Shown piece by piece: positions 38,743-47,645 of a stretch of 64,000 nucleotides of DNA. The stretch is from positions 62,001 to 126,000 of the forward strand of contig NZ_FNGP01000001.1 of the NCBI RefSeq assembly GCF_900103275.1. Reading direction: 5' to 3'. This stretch comes from Tessaracoccus oleiagri (GTDB lineage Bacteria > Actinomycetota > Actinomycetes > Propionibacteriales > Propionibacteriaceae). Position 1 is the stretch's first letter. Every line of letters begins with the position of its first letter. The notes beneath the pieces were generated by a model, which did no database searches, was not told where the DNA came from, and was given only the letters and a program-made list of their open reading frames with translations. Both the position numbers and the translations under genes were made by a program.

Positions 38743-40149
38743 ATGCCTCGCCTGATCGCCCCGGTCCTCACCGCAACGCTGCTGGCCGTGACCGCCTGCA
38801 CCAGCGCGCCCGAGGAGCCGCTCGCACCTGAGCCGCAGCCCAGCGTCGGCGTGCAGCTCTTCCAGTACAACTGGGACTCCGTCGCGCGCGAGTGCGCAGA
38901 GGTGCTCGGGCCCAACCACTTCGACTTCGTGCTCCTCTCCCCCGCCCAGGAGCACATCGAGGGCGAGCAGTGGTGGACCTCGTACCAGCCGGTGAGCTAC
39001 CAGCTCGAGTCCAAGCTCGGCACCCGGGAACAGTTCAGGAACATGGTGGAGACCTGCCACGACAGCGGCATCAAGGTGGTCGCCGACGCGGTGATCAACC
39101 ACATGGCAGGGATCGACGGCGGCGTCGGGGTGGCGGGCACCGAGTTCTCCCACTACGAGTACCCCGGCCTCTACGGCCCCGATGACTTCCACCACTGTGG
39201 CCTGACACCGAACGACGACATCGCCAACTACCGCGACCAGGCCCAGGTGCAGACCTGCGAGCTCTCCAACCTCGCCGACCTCGACACCGCCGCACCCGGC
39301 GTGCAGGAGACGATCGCCGGCTACCTGAACGACCTCGTCTCGCTCGGCGTCGACGGGTTCCGCATCGACGCGGCGAAGCACATGGCGAGCGAGGACGTCG
39401 CGGCCATCGTCGAACGGATCGACGGTGACCCCATGATCATCTCCGAGGTGATCCGCGGCGGCGGTGAGCCGATCCAGCCGGAGGACTACCTCGACATCGG
39501 CTCCGTGTTCGCCTTCGGCTGGGCGCGCGACTTCGCCGGCATCGTCCAGGGCGGTTCCCTGCGCCTCGCGCCCGAGTTGCGCGACGGGCAGGTCCCCTCC
39601 GAGAAGGCGTACACCTTCGTCACCAACCACGACACCGAGCGCGGCGAGCAGACCCTTAACCCCACCGACGGGCCGACGTTCCAGCTGGCGAGCCTGCTCA
39701 TGCTGGCCGTCGACTACGGCACCCCCGTCCTCTACAGCGGCTACGCGTTCTCCGACCGGGACGCCGGCGCCCCGCAGACCGACGGCCGCGTGGACGACGC
39801 CGTCTGCGCCACCTCCGACGAGCCCGCCGACGGCGAGTTCCGCTGCCTCGACGCGCAGCAGGCGGCCATGGCGGCGTGGCGGGCACAGGTGGGCGACGCG
39901 CCCGTCGCCAACCAGCTCGCCGACGGCCGGCTCCTCGCCTTCGATCGCGGCGCTCTCGGGCTGGCGGCGTTCAACGCGGACAAGTCGGAGGAAGCGACGG
40001 TGGAGCTCACCACCGGCCTCCCGGACGGGAGCTACTGCGACGTCCTGAGCGACGACTGCAGCATCGAGGTAGCCGACGGCCGGGTCAGCGTGACGGTGCC
40101 CCCGATGGGCGCGGTGGCGCTCCACGTCGGCGCCATGGGGCAGGGATGA
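38743..40149 (+). CDS. Secreted lipoprotein alpha-amylase (GH13)
   Basis: This 468-residue glycoside hydrolase of family 13 hydrolyses alpha-1,4-glucans outside the cell. A lipoprotein signal is present (LLAVTAC with the lipid-bearing cysteine near residue 19). GH13 motifs are DAVINH (region I), GFRIDAAKH with the nucleophile aspartate (region II), IISEV with the acid glutamate (region III) and FVTNHDTE (region IV). Two cysteine pairs fit an external protein. Length and order match animal- or Streptomyces-type small amylases. The stop overlaps the next start (ATGA). Confidence 0.92.
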   Translation: MPRLIAPVLTATLLAVTACTSAPEEPLAPEPQPSVGVQLFQYNWDSVARECAEVLGPNHFDFVLLSPAQEHIEGEQWWTSYQPVSYQLESKLGTREQFRNMVETCHDSGIKVVADAVINHMAGIDGGVGVAGTEFSHYEYPGLYGPDDFHHCGLTPNDDIANYRDQAQVQTCELSNLADLDTAAPGVQETIAGYLNDLVSLGVDGFRIDAAKHMASEDVAAIVERIDGDPMIISEVIRGGGEPIQPEDYLDIGSVFAFGWARDFAGIVQGGSLRLAPELRDGQVPSEKAYTFVTNHDTERGEQTLNPTDGPTFQLASLLMLAVDYGTPVLYSGYAFSDRDAGAPQTDGRVDDAVCATSDEPADGEFRCLDAQQAAMAAWRAQVGDAPVANQLADGRLLAFDRGALGLAAFNADKSEEATVELTTGLPDGSYCDVLSDDCSIEVADGRVSVTVPPMGAVALHVGAMGQG

Positions 40150-41042
40150 CCGCCGTGCCCGTGGCGTCCGCGCCGCTCGTCCTCGGCGGCCGCACCTTCG
40201 ACGCCCGCCGCCCCGCCGTGATGGGGATCATCAACCGCACCCCGGACTCGTTCTTCTCCGCGGCCCGGTTCGCCAGCCTCGACGCCGCACTCGCCCGCGC
40301 CCGGGAGATGGTGACGGAGGGCATCGACCTCATCGACGTGGGCGGCGTCCGGGCCGGCCAGGAGGGCGGTTGGGTGGACGAGGCCGAGGAGATCGACCGG
40401 GTCCGGCCGCTGCTGCGCGCCCTCCGCGACGAGCTGCCCGGCGTCGTGATCTCCCTCGACACGTGGCGGGCCGAGGTGGCCGAGGCCTGCGCGGGCCTCG
40501 TCGACCTCGTCAACGACACCTGGGCGGGCGCCGACCCCGCCCTGGTCGACGTGGCCGCCCGCCTCGGTGCGGGCTACGTGGTCTCGCACACCGGCGGCCT
40601 GCCGCCCCGCACCGACCCCGTCGGCATCGACTACGGGGCGGGCGACGACGCGGTGGTCGGGGACGTCCTGCGGGTGCTGGCCGACGGGGCCGCGCGCGCG
40701 TTGGCCGCGGGCGTCCGGCCCGACGGGGTGCTCGTCGACCCCACCCTGGACTTCGGGAAGCGCACCATCGACTCGCTGGCGCTCGTGCGGGCCACGGACC
40801 GGATCGTCGCGCTCGGCCACCCGGTCCTGCAGGCCATCAGCCGCAAGGACTTCGTCGGCGAGGCGCTGGACCTCCCGGTGGACGACCGGTTGGAGGGCAC
40901 CCTCGCGGCCACCGCGATCGCCGCCTGGCAGGGCGCGACGGTGTTCCGCGCCCACGACGTGCGCGCCACCCGCCGCGTGCTCGACATGGTGGCCAGCATC
41001 CGCGGCGACCGTCCCCCGGCACGCTCGGAACGTGGCCGCTGA
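40146..41042 (+). CDS. folP: Dihydropteroate synthase family protein
   Basis: This 298-residue TIM-barrel enzyme of the dihydropteroate synthase family normally joins p-aminobenzoate and pterin pyrophosphate in folate synthesis. The N-terminal signature is MGIINRTPDSFFSAARF, with the second block EGIDLIDVGGVRAG and the later DPTLDFGKRT. The usual SFSD of FolP reads SFFS, and GGESTRPG reads GGVRAGQEG. This marks it as the actinobacterial second copy (FolP2-like), whose activity as a synthase is doubtful. It is translationally coupled to the amylase gene by ATGA, an odd pairing. Confidence 0.82.
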   Translation: MTAVPVASAPLVLGGRTFDARRPAVMGIINRTPDSFFSAARFASLDAALARAREMVTEGIDLIDVGGVRAGQEGGWVDEAEEIDRVRPLLRALRDELPGVVISLDTWRAEVAEACAGLVDLVNDTWAGADPALVDVAARLGAGYVVSHTGGLPPRTDPVGIDYGAGDDAVVGDVLRVLADGAARALAAGVRPDGVLVDPTLDFGKRTIDSLALVRATDRIVALGHPVLQAISRKDFVGEALDLPVDDRLEGTLAATAIAAWQGATVFRAHDVRATRRVLDMVASIRGDRPPARSERGR

Positions 41043-41107
41043 CGGGTGGCCCGCCGCTAAGCGACCGCGGTGAAAGCCCTTCGTTGCCCGGTGATTAGGG
41101 TCGTCCC

Positions 41108-42295
41108 ATGGCCCCGCACCCCGGCACCCACCCGCACCACGACGCCCGCAGGGGGGTGGTGCGAACCCTTCACCACGACGCGGCCGAGCGTCCGCACGTC
41201 GTCGTCTGGGAGGTCACCCGGGCCTGCCAACTCGCCTGCCGGCACTGCCGCGCCGACGCCTTCACGCGGCCGGATCCACGGCAGCTGACCACCGACGAGG
41301 GCAAGCGCCTCCTCGACGACCTCGCGGCCTACGGCACGCCGCGCCCCATCGTCGTGCTCTCGGGCGGCGACGCCTTCGAGCGGCCCGACCTGGAGGAGCT
41401 GATCGAGTACGGGAGCAGCGTCGGGCTGTCGATGGCGCTGTCGCCGTCGGTCACTCCCCTGCTCACCGACGCGCGGCTCGCCAGCGTGCGCGCCGCCGGC
41501 ATCAAGGCCTTCTCGCTCTCGCTCGACGGCGCCACCGCCGAGACGCACGACTCGTTCCGCGGCATCGACGGCACCTACGCGGCGACGATGGAGGCGGCGG
41601 AACTCGTTGTGAAGCACGGCTTCCGGTTCCAGGTGAACACGACGATCTGCCGCAACAACGTCGAGGAGCTCCCGCGCCTGCTGGCCAACACCATGGCCAT
41701 GGGCGCGCACATGTGGTACGTCCTCTTCCTGGTCCCCATGGGCCGCGGGTCGAACCTCGAGCCGCTCGACGGCGAGGAGATGGAGGACGTCCTGCACTGG
41801 CTGCACGACGTGTCCGACCGCATCGCGATCAAGGTCACCGAGGCCCCCAACTATCGCCGCGTCGCGATCCAGCGCGACGATGCACGCGCGGCCGGACGGC
41901 CCCTGCCGGAGCGCGGCGAGCTGCACGCGTGGCTGACCGCCGAGACCGAACGGCTGCTGGGCGGCATCGTCGAGCGGCGTCCGCCGCGGCCACCGATCGG
42001 CGTGAACTCGGGTCGCGGGTTCGCGTTCGTGGACCACGTGGGCGACGTGTACCCGTCGGGGTTCCTGCCCTACCGGTGCGGCTCCGTGACGGAGCGCTCA
42101 TTCCGTGAGGTCTACGACGAGGCGCCACTCATGCGGGCGCTCCGCGACCCCTCCTGCTACACCGGCAAGTGCGGGGTGTGCGAGTTCAACTGGATCTGCG
42201 GCGGGTCGAGGGCGCGCGCCCACGCGATGCTGGGCGACCCGTTGGCCTCGGACCCGACGTGCGTGCACCAGCCGGCCGCGCTCGCGGCCGACTGA
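41108..42295 (+). CDS. Radical SAM/SPASM protein next to heme genes
   Basis: This 395-residue radical SAM enzyme has the 4Fe-4S motif CQLACRHC near residue 38 and a C-terminal SPASM/twitch region (CGVCEFNWICGG, then a last cysteine in DPTC) for auxiliary clusters. It resembles the TIGR04053-type proteins found beside heme genes in actinobacteria and the AhbC/AhbD heme-modifying enzymes. A role in heme or tetrapyrrole metabolism is suggested only by position. Its stop codon directly abuts that of the convergent hemQ with no spacer. Confidence 0.85.
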   Translation: MAPHPGTHPHHDARRGVVRTLHHDAAERPHVVVWEVTRACQLACRHCRADAFTRPDPRQLTTDEGKRLLDDLAAYGTPRPIVVLSGGDAFERPDLEELIEYGSSVGLSMALSPSVTPLLTDARLASVRAAGIKAFSLSLDGATAETHDSFRGIDGTYAATMEAAELVVKHGFRFQVNTTICRNNVEELPRLLANTMAMGAHMWYVLFLVPMGRGSNLEPLDGEEMEDVLHWLHDVSDRIAIKVTEAPNYRRVAIQRDDARAAGRPLPERGELHAWLTAETERLLGGIVERRPPRPPIGVNSGRGFAFVDHVGDVYPSGFLPYRCGSVTERSFREVYDEAPLMRALRDPSCYTGKCGVCEFNWICGGSRARAHAMLGDPLASDPTCVHQPAALAAD

Positions 42296-43024
42296 TCAGC
42301 CGCGGGGCTGCGCGTCGATCCAGTCGGCGAGCTCGACCCGGGGGCCGGTGAAGAACGGGGTCTCCTCGCGCACGTGCAGGCGCGCCTCGACGCCGCGCTG
42401 GTGGCGCATCGCGTCGGTGAGCCGGTGGAGCTCGTCGGCCTCGAAGGCGAGGATCCACTCATAGTCGCCGAGGGCGAACGCCGACAGGGTGGAGGCCACC
42501 ACGTCGGGGTACTCCCGGCCGGCCTCCCCGTGCTCGCGGAGCATCTTCGAGCGGTGCTCGTTGTCGAGGTAGTACCAGTCGTAGCTGCGGTTGAACGGGT
42601 AGACCGTCAGCCACGGCCGCGGCGCGAAGCCGGCGAAGCAGCTGGGCACGTGGGCGCGGTTGAACTCTGCGGGGCGGTGCACGGCCACGACGGACCACAC
42701 CGGCTCCAGCACCGAGCCGAGCGCGCTCCGCCGGATCGCGTGGTAGGCGGCCTGGAGCTTGCGCGGATCGTCGGAGAGCGTCCAGAACATCAGGTCCGCG
42801 TCGGCACGGAAGCCGCCGATGTCGTAGCTGCCGCGAAGCGTCACGCCGGTGCCCTCGATCGCGGTGAGGACGTCGGAGGCGAGGGCCTCCGACGGCACCT
42901 CGGTGGTCTCCGCCAGCGGTGCGGCGGTGGCGAACACCGAGTACATCGCGTAGAGCGACTGCTGGTTCAGCGCCTGCAGGTCGACGTTCTGCTCGTCGCG
43001 CTCGTCACGGCCTGGGTGCTGCAT
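42296..43024 (-). CDS. hemQ: Coproheme decarboxylase HemQ/ChdC
   Basis: This 242-residue protein of the chlorite-dismutase fold removes two carboxyl groups from coproheme to make heme b, the last step of the coproporphyrin-dependent pathway. Family marks are YPFNRSYDWYYLDNEHR (with the catalytic tyrosine), DYEWILAFEADELHRLTD and the ending REETPFFTG. The start is the ATG at 43024, 20 bases inside the 3' end of hemH, so the two are coupled. The length is normal. Confidence 0.93.
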   Translation of the reverse strand: MQHPGRDERDEQNVDLQALNQQSLYAMYSVFATAAPLAETTEVPSEALASDVLTAIEGTGVTLRGSYDIGGFRADADLMFWTLSDDPRKLQAAYHAIRRSALGSVLEPVWSVVAVHRPAEFNRAHVPSCFAGFAPRPWLTVYPFNRSYDWYYLDNEHRSKMLREHGEAGREYPDVVASTLSAFALGDYEWILAFEADELHRLTDAMRHQRGVEARLHVREETPFFTGPRVELADWIDAQPRG

Positions 43025-44081
43025 GGTGTGCTCCTGTATTCGTCTGGTTGGGGTTGCGCACCAGGCAGCAGTTGCCGGTGGCGTACTTGCAGATGGAGTT
43101 GCGCTCCCGCTCGCCGCGCTCCGCCTCGGCCCACTCGACGAGCCGGTCGACGAGGAGGGAGACGAATACGGGGTCGGTGTCGACGGTGGCCGCCCGCTCG
43201 TAGGGCAGGCCCAGTTCCTTCGCGGTCTGCGCCGCCTCGGTGTCGAGGTCATAGAGGACCTCCATGTGGTCGGAGATGAACCCGATCGGGGCCGCGACGA
43301 CCGCGTCGACCTCGTCCTTGATCTCCTCCATCCGGTCGTTGATGTCGGGCTCGAGCCACGGGACGTGCGGGGAACCGGAACGGGAGCAGTAGGTGAGCTC
43401 CCACGTGAGCAACTCGCCGAGCTCCTCGCCGGCCAGGTCGGCCACCGCGCGCGCCACCTTGAGGTGCTGCGCGTCGTAGCGGTTCTCGGGCTCGCCGGTG
43501 GACGAGTGGTCGTTCATCGCCGTGGGGATGGAGTGCGTCACGAACAGCACGCGGACCTTGGCGTCACCGCCGACCCGCTCCCGCAGCGCCCGCACCGCGG
43601 CGATGAGGCTGTTGGCGTTCGCGCGCGAGAACTCCGGCGCGTCCCAGTACGGGTCGATCTTGTCGATGCGGATGTCCTTGCCGGACGCGGCCCCCTCGAG
43701 GTCCTGGCAGTACTGCGCGCAGCTCGAGTAGGACTGGTAGGCCGACGTCGCCAGCGCGAGCACCTTGTGGTGCCCGTCCGCGATCAGCTGGTCGACGGTG
43801 TCGGCGAAGTACGGCTCCCAGTTGCGGTTGCCGAACACGACCGGCACGTCGATCCCGCGGCGGTCCAGCTCGGCGCGGATGCGGTCGATGAGCGCGAGGT
43901 TGAGTTCGTTGATGGGCGACTTGCCGCCGAAGAGCATGTAGTGCTCCGAGACCTCCATGAGGCGCTCGTCGGGCACCCCGCGGCCGCGCGTGGCGTTGCG
44001 CATGAACGGCAGCACGTCGTCGGGTCCGTTGGGACCACCGAACGACGAGAAGAGGATCGCGGAGTACGGGGCGAGGGTCAC
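43005..44081 (-). CDS. hemH: Coproporphyrin III ferrochelatase
   Basis: This 358-residue ferrochelatase (CpfC type) inserts iron into coproporphyrin III. Conserved blocks are LFSSFGGPNGPDDVLPF, VTHSIPTAM with the catalytic histidine, and TYCSRSGSP. The C-terminal CKYATGNCC supplies cysteines for the 2Fe-2S cluster known in actinobacterial ferrochelatases. The start is the GTG at 44081, overlapping the hemA stop as GTGA. Operon order is hemA-hemH-hemQ. Confidence 0.93.
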   Translation of the reverse strand: MTLAPYSAILFSSFGGPNGPDDVLPFMRNATRGRGVPDERLMEVSEHYMLFGGKSPINELNLALIDRIRAELDRRGIDVPVVFGNRNWEPYFADTVDQLIADGHHKVLALATSAYQSYSSCAQYCQDLEGAASGKDIRIDKIDPYWDAPEFSRANANSLIAAVRALRERVGGDAKVRVLFVTHSIPTAMNDHSSTGEPENRYDAQHLKVARAVADLAGEELGELLTWELTYCSRSGSPHVPWLEPDINDRMEEIKDEVDAVVAAPIGFISDHMEVLYDLDTEAAQTAKELGLPYERAATVDTDPVFVSLLVDRLVEWAEAERGERERNSICKYATGNCCLVRNPNQTNTGAHHAAPRP

Positions 44082-45331
44082 GAGGCCTCCTGACGGCTGG
44101 CGGGGGTGAGGTCGTCGACGCTGGCGAGCGTGACGGGGCAACGTCCGGTGTCGATCCGGTCCGGGTCGGGGTCGATGGCGATCCCGTACAGCTCGTGCAT
44201 GGCGAGCAGGTACTCGTCGGTCCGGCCGGACTCGGCCGCCTCGCGAGCCCGCGCGGACGGCACGTGCAGCATGCGCGTGGCGAGCCGCCGTAGCGCGTAG
44301 GCGGCGTCCTCGTGGGTGAGCGGGCGGTTGGGCAGCCGGTCCACCTCGTCGGCGACGAGCGCCATCACCGTCTCGCGGAGGCGGGTGACGGCGGGGTCGA
44401 CGACCCGGGCGCGCAGCCGCGCGGACGTCTTGGCCACGCCGGCGTCGACGAGCGCGAGGGCCCGCGAGGTGTCGCCGTGGAACTCCTCCTCGACGGCGCC
44501 CTGGATGGTCTCGAGGTCGATGACGCGCACGCCGTCCATCTGCTCGACGGAGCGGTCGACGTCGCGCACCAGCGAGAGGTCGAGGAACCGCATGCCGGGG
44601 TGGACGTGCTGCGGGAAGATCAGCGGGCCGAGGCCTCGGCAGGTGACGACGAGGTCCGAGGCGCGCATGGCCGCGACGAGGTCGTCGGCGCACTCCAGCT
44701 CGTGGCTGGCGGCGAACTCGTCGGCCCGGCCGCTGGCGGAGTGGACCGCGATGGAGGTGACCCCCCGGGCGCGGAGCGCGGCGACGACGGCGCCCGCGTA
44801 GGAACCGGTGCCGACGACGAGCGCGCGGGTGCCGGGCCAGTCGGAGATGCCGGCGAGCGACAGGCCCTTGCTCACGACGGAGCGGCCGGTGGCCTCGATG
44901 TTGGTGTCGTTCGCCACGCGGCGGGAGGTCTTGAGCGCCTCCTCCACCGCGATCGAGAGGGTGAGCGACGCGTGGCCCGCCTCCTGCGCGTCGGCGAGGG
45001 CGCGGCGCAGCTGGCCGGTGATCTCCCGCTCCCCCACCACCATGGAGTTCAGCCCGCAGGCGACCCGGAAGAGGTGGTGGACGGCGGCCTCGCCGAGGTA
45101 GAGGTCCCACAGCGGCGGCTCGGTCAGGTCCTCGCCGAGCGCGGCGGTGAGCGAGGCGACGTCGGCGTCGCCGTCGACCATCACCTCGACGCGGTTGCAC
45201 GTCGACAGGACCAGGGCGCCCTCGACGCCCGGGTGGGACGTCAGGCGCTCCTCGAGACCCTCGGTGAAGCAGCTGATCCGCTCGACCTCCGACAGCCCTT
45301 GTCGGTCATGCTGGATGGAGAAGACACGCAT
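44078..45331 (-). CDS. hemA: Glutamyl-tRNA reductase
   Basis: This 417-residue NADPH-dependent enzyme reduces glutamyl-tRNA to glutamate-1-semialdehyde, the first committed step of heme synthesis by the C5 route. The catalytic cysteine is in LSTCNRVEV. GEREITGQLRRAL follows, and the NADPH site is LVVGTGSYAGAVVAALRARG. The C-terminal dimerisation helices are present. The ATG at 45331 is chosen over two upstream ATGs because GAAGGGG lies eight bases before it. It is divergent from hemE across about 50 bases. Confidence 0.92.
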   Translation of the reverse strand: MRVFSIQHDRQGLSEVERISCFTEGLEERLTSHPGVEGALVLSTCNRVEVMVDGDADVASLTAALGEDLTEPPLWDLYLGEAAVHHLFRVACGLNSMVVGEREITGQLRRALADAQEAGHASLTLSIAVEEALKTSRRVANDTNIEATGRSVVSKGLSLAGISDWPGTRALVVGTGSYAGAVVAALRARGVTSIAVHSASGRADEFAASHELECADDLVAAMRASDLVVTCRGLGPLIFPQHVHPGMRFLDLSLVRDVDRSVEQMDGVRVIDLETIQGAVEEEFHGDTSRALALVDAGVAKTSARLRARVVDPAVTRLRETVMALVADEVDRLPNRPLTHEDAAYALRRLATRMLHVPSARAREAAESGRTDEYLLAMHELYGIAIDPDPDRIDTGRCPVTLASVDDLTPASRQEAS

Positions 45332-45384
45332 AGTCATGGCCCCTTCATTCAACCATCTTTGGGCGATCGGGCAGAATCAGTCCA
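45332..45384. promoter_or_regulatory. Divergent hemA/hemE promoter region
   Basis: Only 53 bases separate the hemA and hemE starts, so both operons must share this compact region. CATCTTTGGGCGATCGGGCAG-like sequence lies in the middle. No clear binding site is recognised. Confidence 0.5.
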
Positions 45385-46392
45385 ATGAGCACTCTTCTCT
45401 CCGCCCTGCAGGGCACGCGGCCGGAGCGCCTCCCGGTCTGGTTCATGCGCCAGGCGGGCCGCTCGCTCCCCGAGTACCGCGAGGCCAGGCAGGGCACGAC
45501 GATCCTCGAGGCGTGCCTCCGGCCGGAGCTGGCCGCGGAGATCACCCTGCAGCCCGTCCGCCGCCACGACGTGGACGCAGCCATCTTCTTCTCCGACATC
45601 ATGACGCCGCTGGTGATCGCGGGGGTCGACGTCGACATCCGCCCCGGCATCGGTCCGGTCATCGAGGACCCGATCCGCACCGCCGCGGACGTGGACGCCC
45701 TCGTCGCCCACGAGCTGGGCGACACCTCCCCGATCACGGAGGCGGCACAGATCGTGATCCGTGAGCTGGGCGAGCAGAAGCCCCTGATCGGCTTCGCGGG
45801 CGCCCCGTTCACCCTGGCCGCCTATCTCGTCGAGGGCCGCGGTTCCCGCGACCACCTCGCCGCCCGCAGCATGATGCACTCCGATCCCGAGTCGTGGCGC
45901 CGCCTGCTCGCGTGGTGCGCGGACATCTCCGGCCAGTTCCTCGCCGTCCAGGTGGACGCCGGCGCACGCGCGGTGCAGCTGTTCGACTCCTGGGCGGGCT
46001 CGCTCAGCCAGGCCGACTACGTCAGTTCCGTGGCGCCCCACTCGGCGGCGGCGCTGGCGGCGGTCGAGGGCCGCGTGCCGCGCATCCACTTCGGCGTCGG
46101 CACACGCCACCTCCTGCAGGACATGGCCGCCTGCGGAGTCGAGGCGATGGGCGTCGACTACCGCACCCCCCTCGACGAGGCCGCCCAGCTCCTGCCGGGC
46201 CTTCCGCTTCAGGGCAACATCGACCCCGCCATGCTCTCGGCCGGTTGGGGGCCGCTCGAGGCCCACGCCCGCGACGTCGTGGGGCGCGGCAAGGCGGCCC
46301 CGGCCCACATCGTCAACCTCGGCCACGGCGTGCCGCCCACCACCGATCCCGCGGTGCTCACCGACCTGGTGGCGCTCATCCACGAGCTGTGA
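45385..46392 (+). CDS. hemE: Uroporphyrinogen decarboxylase
   Basis: This 335-residue TIM-barrel enzyme decarboxylates uroporphyrinogen III to coproporphyrinogen III. The N-terminal signature PVWFMRQAGRSLPEYR is complete, FSDIMTPL carries the catalytic aspartate, and GAPFTLAAYLVEG follows. The end (HIVNLGHGVPPTTDP) is typical. The stop overlaps the hemY start (GTGA). It is the first gene of the hemE-hemY-hemCD-hemB-hemL operon. Confidence 0.95.
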   Translation: MSTLLSALQGTRPERLPVWFMRQAGRSLPEYREARQGTTILEACLRPELAAEITLQPVRRHDVDAAIFFSDIMTPLVIAGVDVDIRPGIGPVIEDPIRTAADVDALVAHELGDTSPITEAAQIVIRELGEQKPLIGFAGAPFTLAAYLVEGRGSRDHLAARSMMHSDPESWRRLLAWCADISGQFLAVQVDAGARAVQLFDSWAGSLSQADYVSSVAPHSAAALAAVEGRVPRIHFGVGTRHLLQDMAACGVEAMGVDYRTPLDEAAQLLPGLPLQGNIDPAMLSAGWGPLEAHARDVVGRGKAAPAHIVNLGHGVPPTTDPAVLTDLVALIHEL

Positions 46393-47645
46393 CCGCGGTC
46401 GTCGTCGGGGCGGGCCTGGCCGGGCTCCTGGCCGCCCGGAGGCTCCGGCAGGCCGGGCACGACGTCGTCGTGCTGGAGGCGTCCGACCACCACGGCGGCA
46501 TGATCCGGCGCGCGCAGGTGGGCGGGCTGACCGTCGACGGCGGTGCCGAGGCGTACGCCACCCGCGCTCCGCAGGCTCGCGAACTCTGCGCCGAGCTCGG
46601 CCTCACGGTGGCCGCCCCGCAGGGCAGTCCGCACGTCTGGTGGCCCGACACGATCGTGCCGCTGGCCGACGGCGTGCTCGGCATCCCCGGCTCCCTCGAT
46701 GACCCCGCGCTCGCCATCCTCGCCGCCGACGAGCGCGACCGGCTCGCCCAGGACCTCACCCTCGGGCCCGAGGTCGGGCGCGACGCCACGACCGCCGGGC
46801 AACTCGTCGAGGCCCGCATGGGCCGCGCCGCCGTCGACAAGCTCGTCGGCCCGCTCGCCAGGGGCGTCTACCACTCCTCCCCCGACGCACTGCCGCTGGC
46901 CACCTTCGCGCCCCGGCTGACGCAGGCGCTGGCCGAGCACGGCTCGCTCCTCGCGGCCGTGGCCGCGCTGCGCACGCCGCGCAGCGCCGCCGTCGAGCAG
47001 CCGGTGGGCGGCATGTTCCGCCTGGTCGAGGCGCTGGCCGAGGGGACCGACGTCCGCACCGGCGTCGCCGTCCGCGGCGTCCGCCGCGAGGGCGGCCGCT
47101 TCATCGTCGAGGCGTCCGGGGCGCGGTTCGAGGCGGACCGGGTCGTGGTCTGCACCCCCGCCGCACAGGCGCGTGACCTCCTGGCCGGCGTCGGCGTCGT
47201 AGTCGACGAGGCCCCCACCAACCCCACCCGCGTCGTGCTGCTGGCGAGCGACCACCCCGGGCTCGCGGGCAACCCCGTCGGCTCGGGCCTCCTGCTGGGC
47301 GAGCCCGACCCCCGCATCCTCGCCCGTGCCCTCACCCACTACTCGTGCAAGTGGCCGTGGGTCCGGGGCGGGCACGTGCTCCGCCTCTCCTACCCCGCCG
47401 CCGTGGCACCGACCGAGGCGCAGGCCGTGCAGGACGCGTCCCGGCTCACGAAACTGGAACTCGACGGCCACGTCACCGGGTTCACCTCGCTCGCGTGGGA
47501 GATGCCCGGCAAGCTCGACCCCGCCGCCCGGGAACGCATCCTCGCCGACGCCGCCGCGGCCGGCGTCGACGTGCTGGGCGCGTGGCTCGACGGCAACGGC
47601 ATCTCGTCGATCATCGAGGCAGGAGCGCGGATCGCATGGAACTGA
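46389..47645 (+). CDS. hemY: Coproporphyrinogen III oxidase (HemY/CgoX)
   Basis: This 418-residue FAD enzyme oxidises coproporphyrinogen III to coproporphyrin III with oxygen. The FAD-binding motif is AVVVGAGLAGLLAARRL at the N terminus, which begins at the GTG at 46389. A second FAD block, GGMFRLVEAL, and the C-terminal [13 protein letters not shown] are typical. It is slightly shorter than the usual 450-470 residues. Presence of HemH and HemQ shows that the coproporphyrin branch is used, so it acts as CgoX rather than protoporphyrinogen oxidase. Confidence 0.9.
   Translation: MTAVVVGAGLAGLLAARRLRQAGHDVVVLEASDHHGGMIRRAQVGGLTVDGGAEAYATRAPQARELCAELGLTVAAPQGSPHVWWPDTIVPLADGVLGIPGSLDDPALAILAADERDRLAQDLTLGPEVGRDATTAGQLVEARMGRAAVDKLVGPLARGVYHSSPDALPLATFAPRLTQALAEHGSLLAAVAALRTPRSAAVEQPVGGMFRLVEALAEGTDVRTGVAVRGVRREGGRFIVEASGARFEADRVVVCTPAAQARDLLAGVGVVVDEAPTNPTRVVLLASDHPGLAGNPVGSGLLLGEPDPRILARALTHYSCKWPWVRGGHVLRLSYPAAVAPTEAQAVQDASRLTKLELDGHVTGFTSLAWEMPGKLDPAARERILADAAAAGVDVLGAWLDGNGISSIIEAGARIAWN

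Noticed and set aside
37057-40125. Long minus-strand open frame across the transaldolase and amylase genes
   Set aside because: It is a shadow of three well-supported plus-strand genes and has no recognisable protein features.
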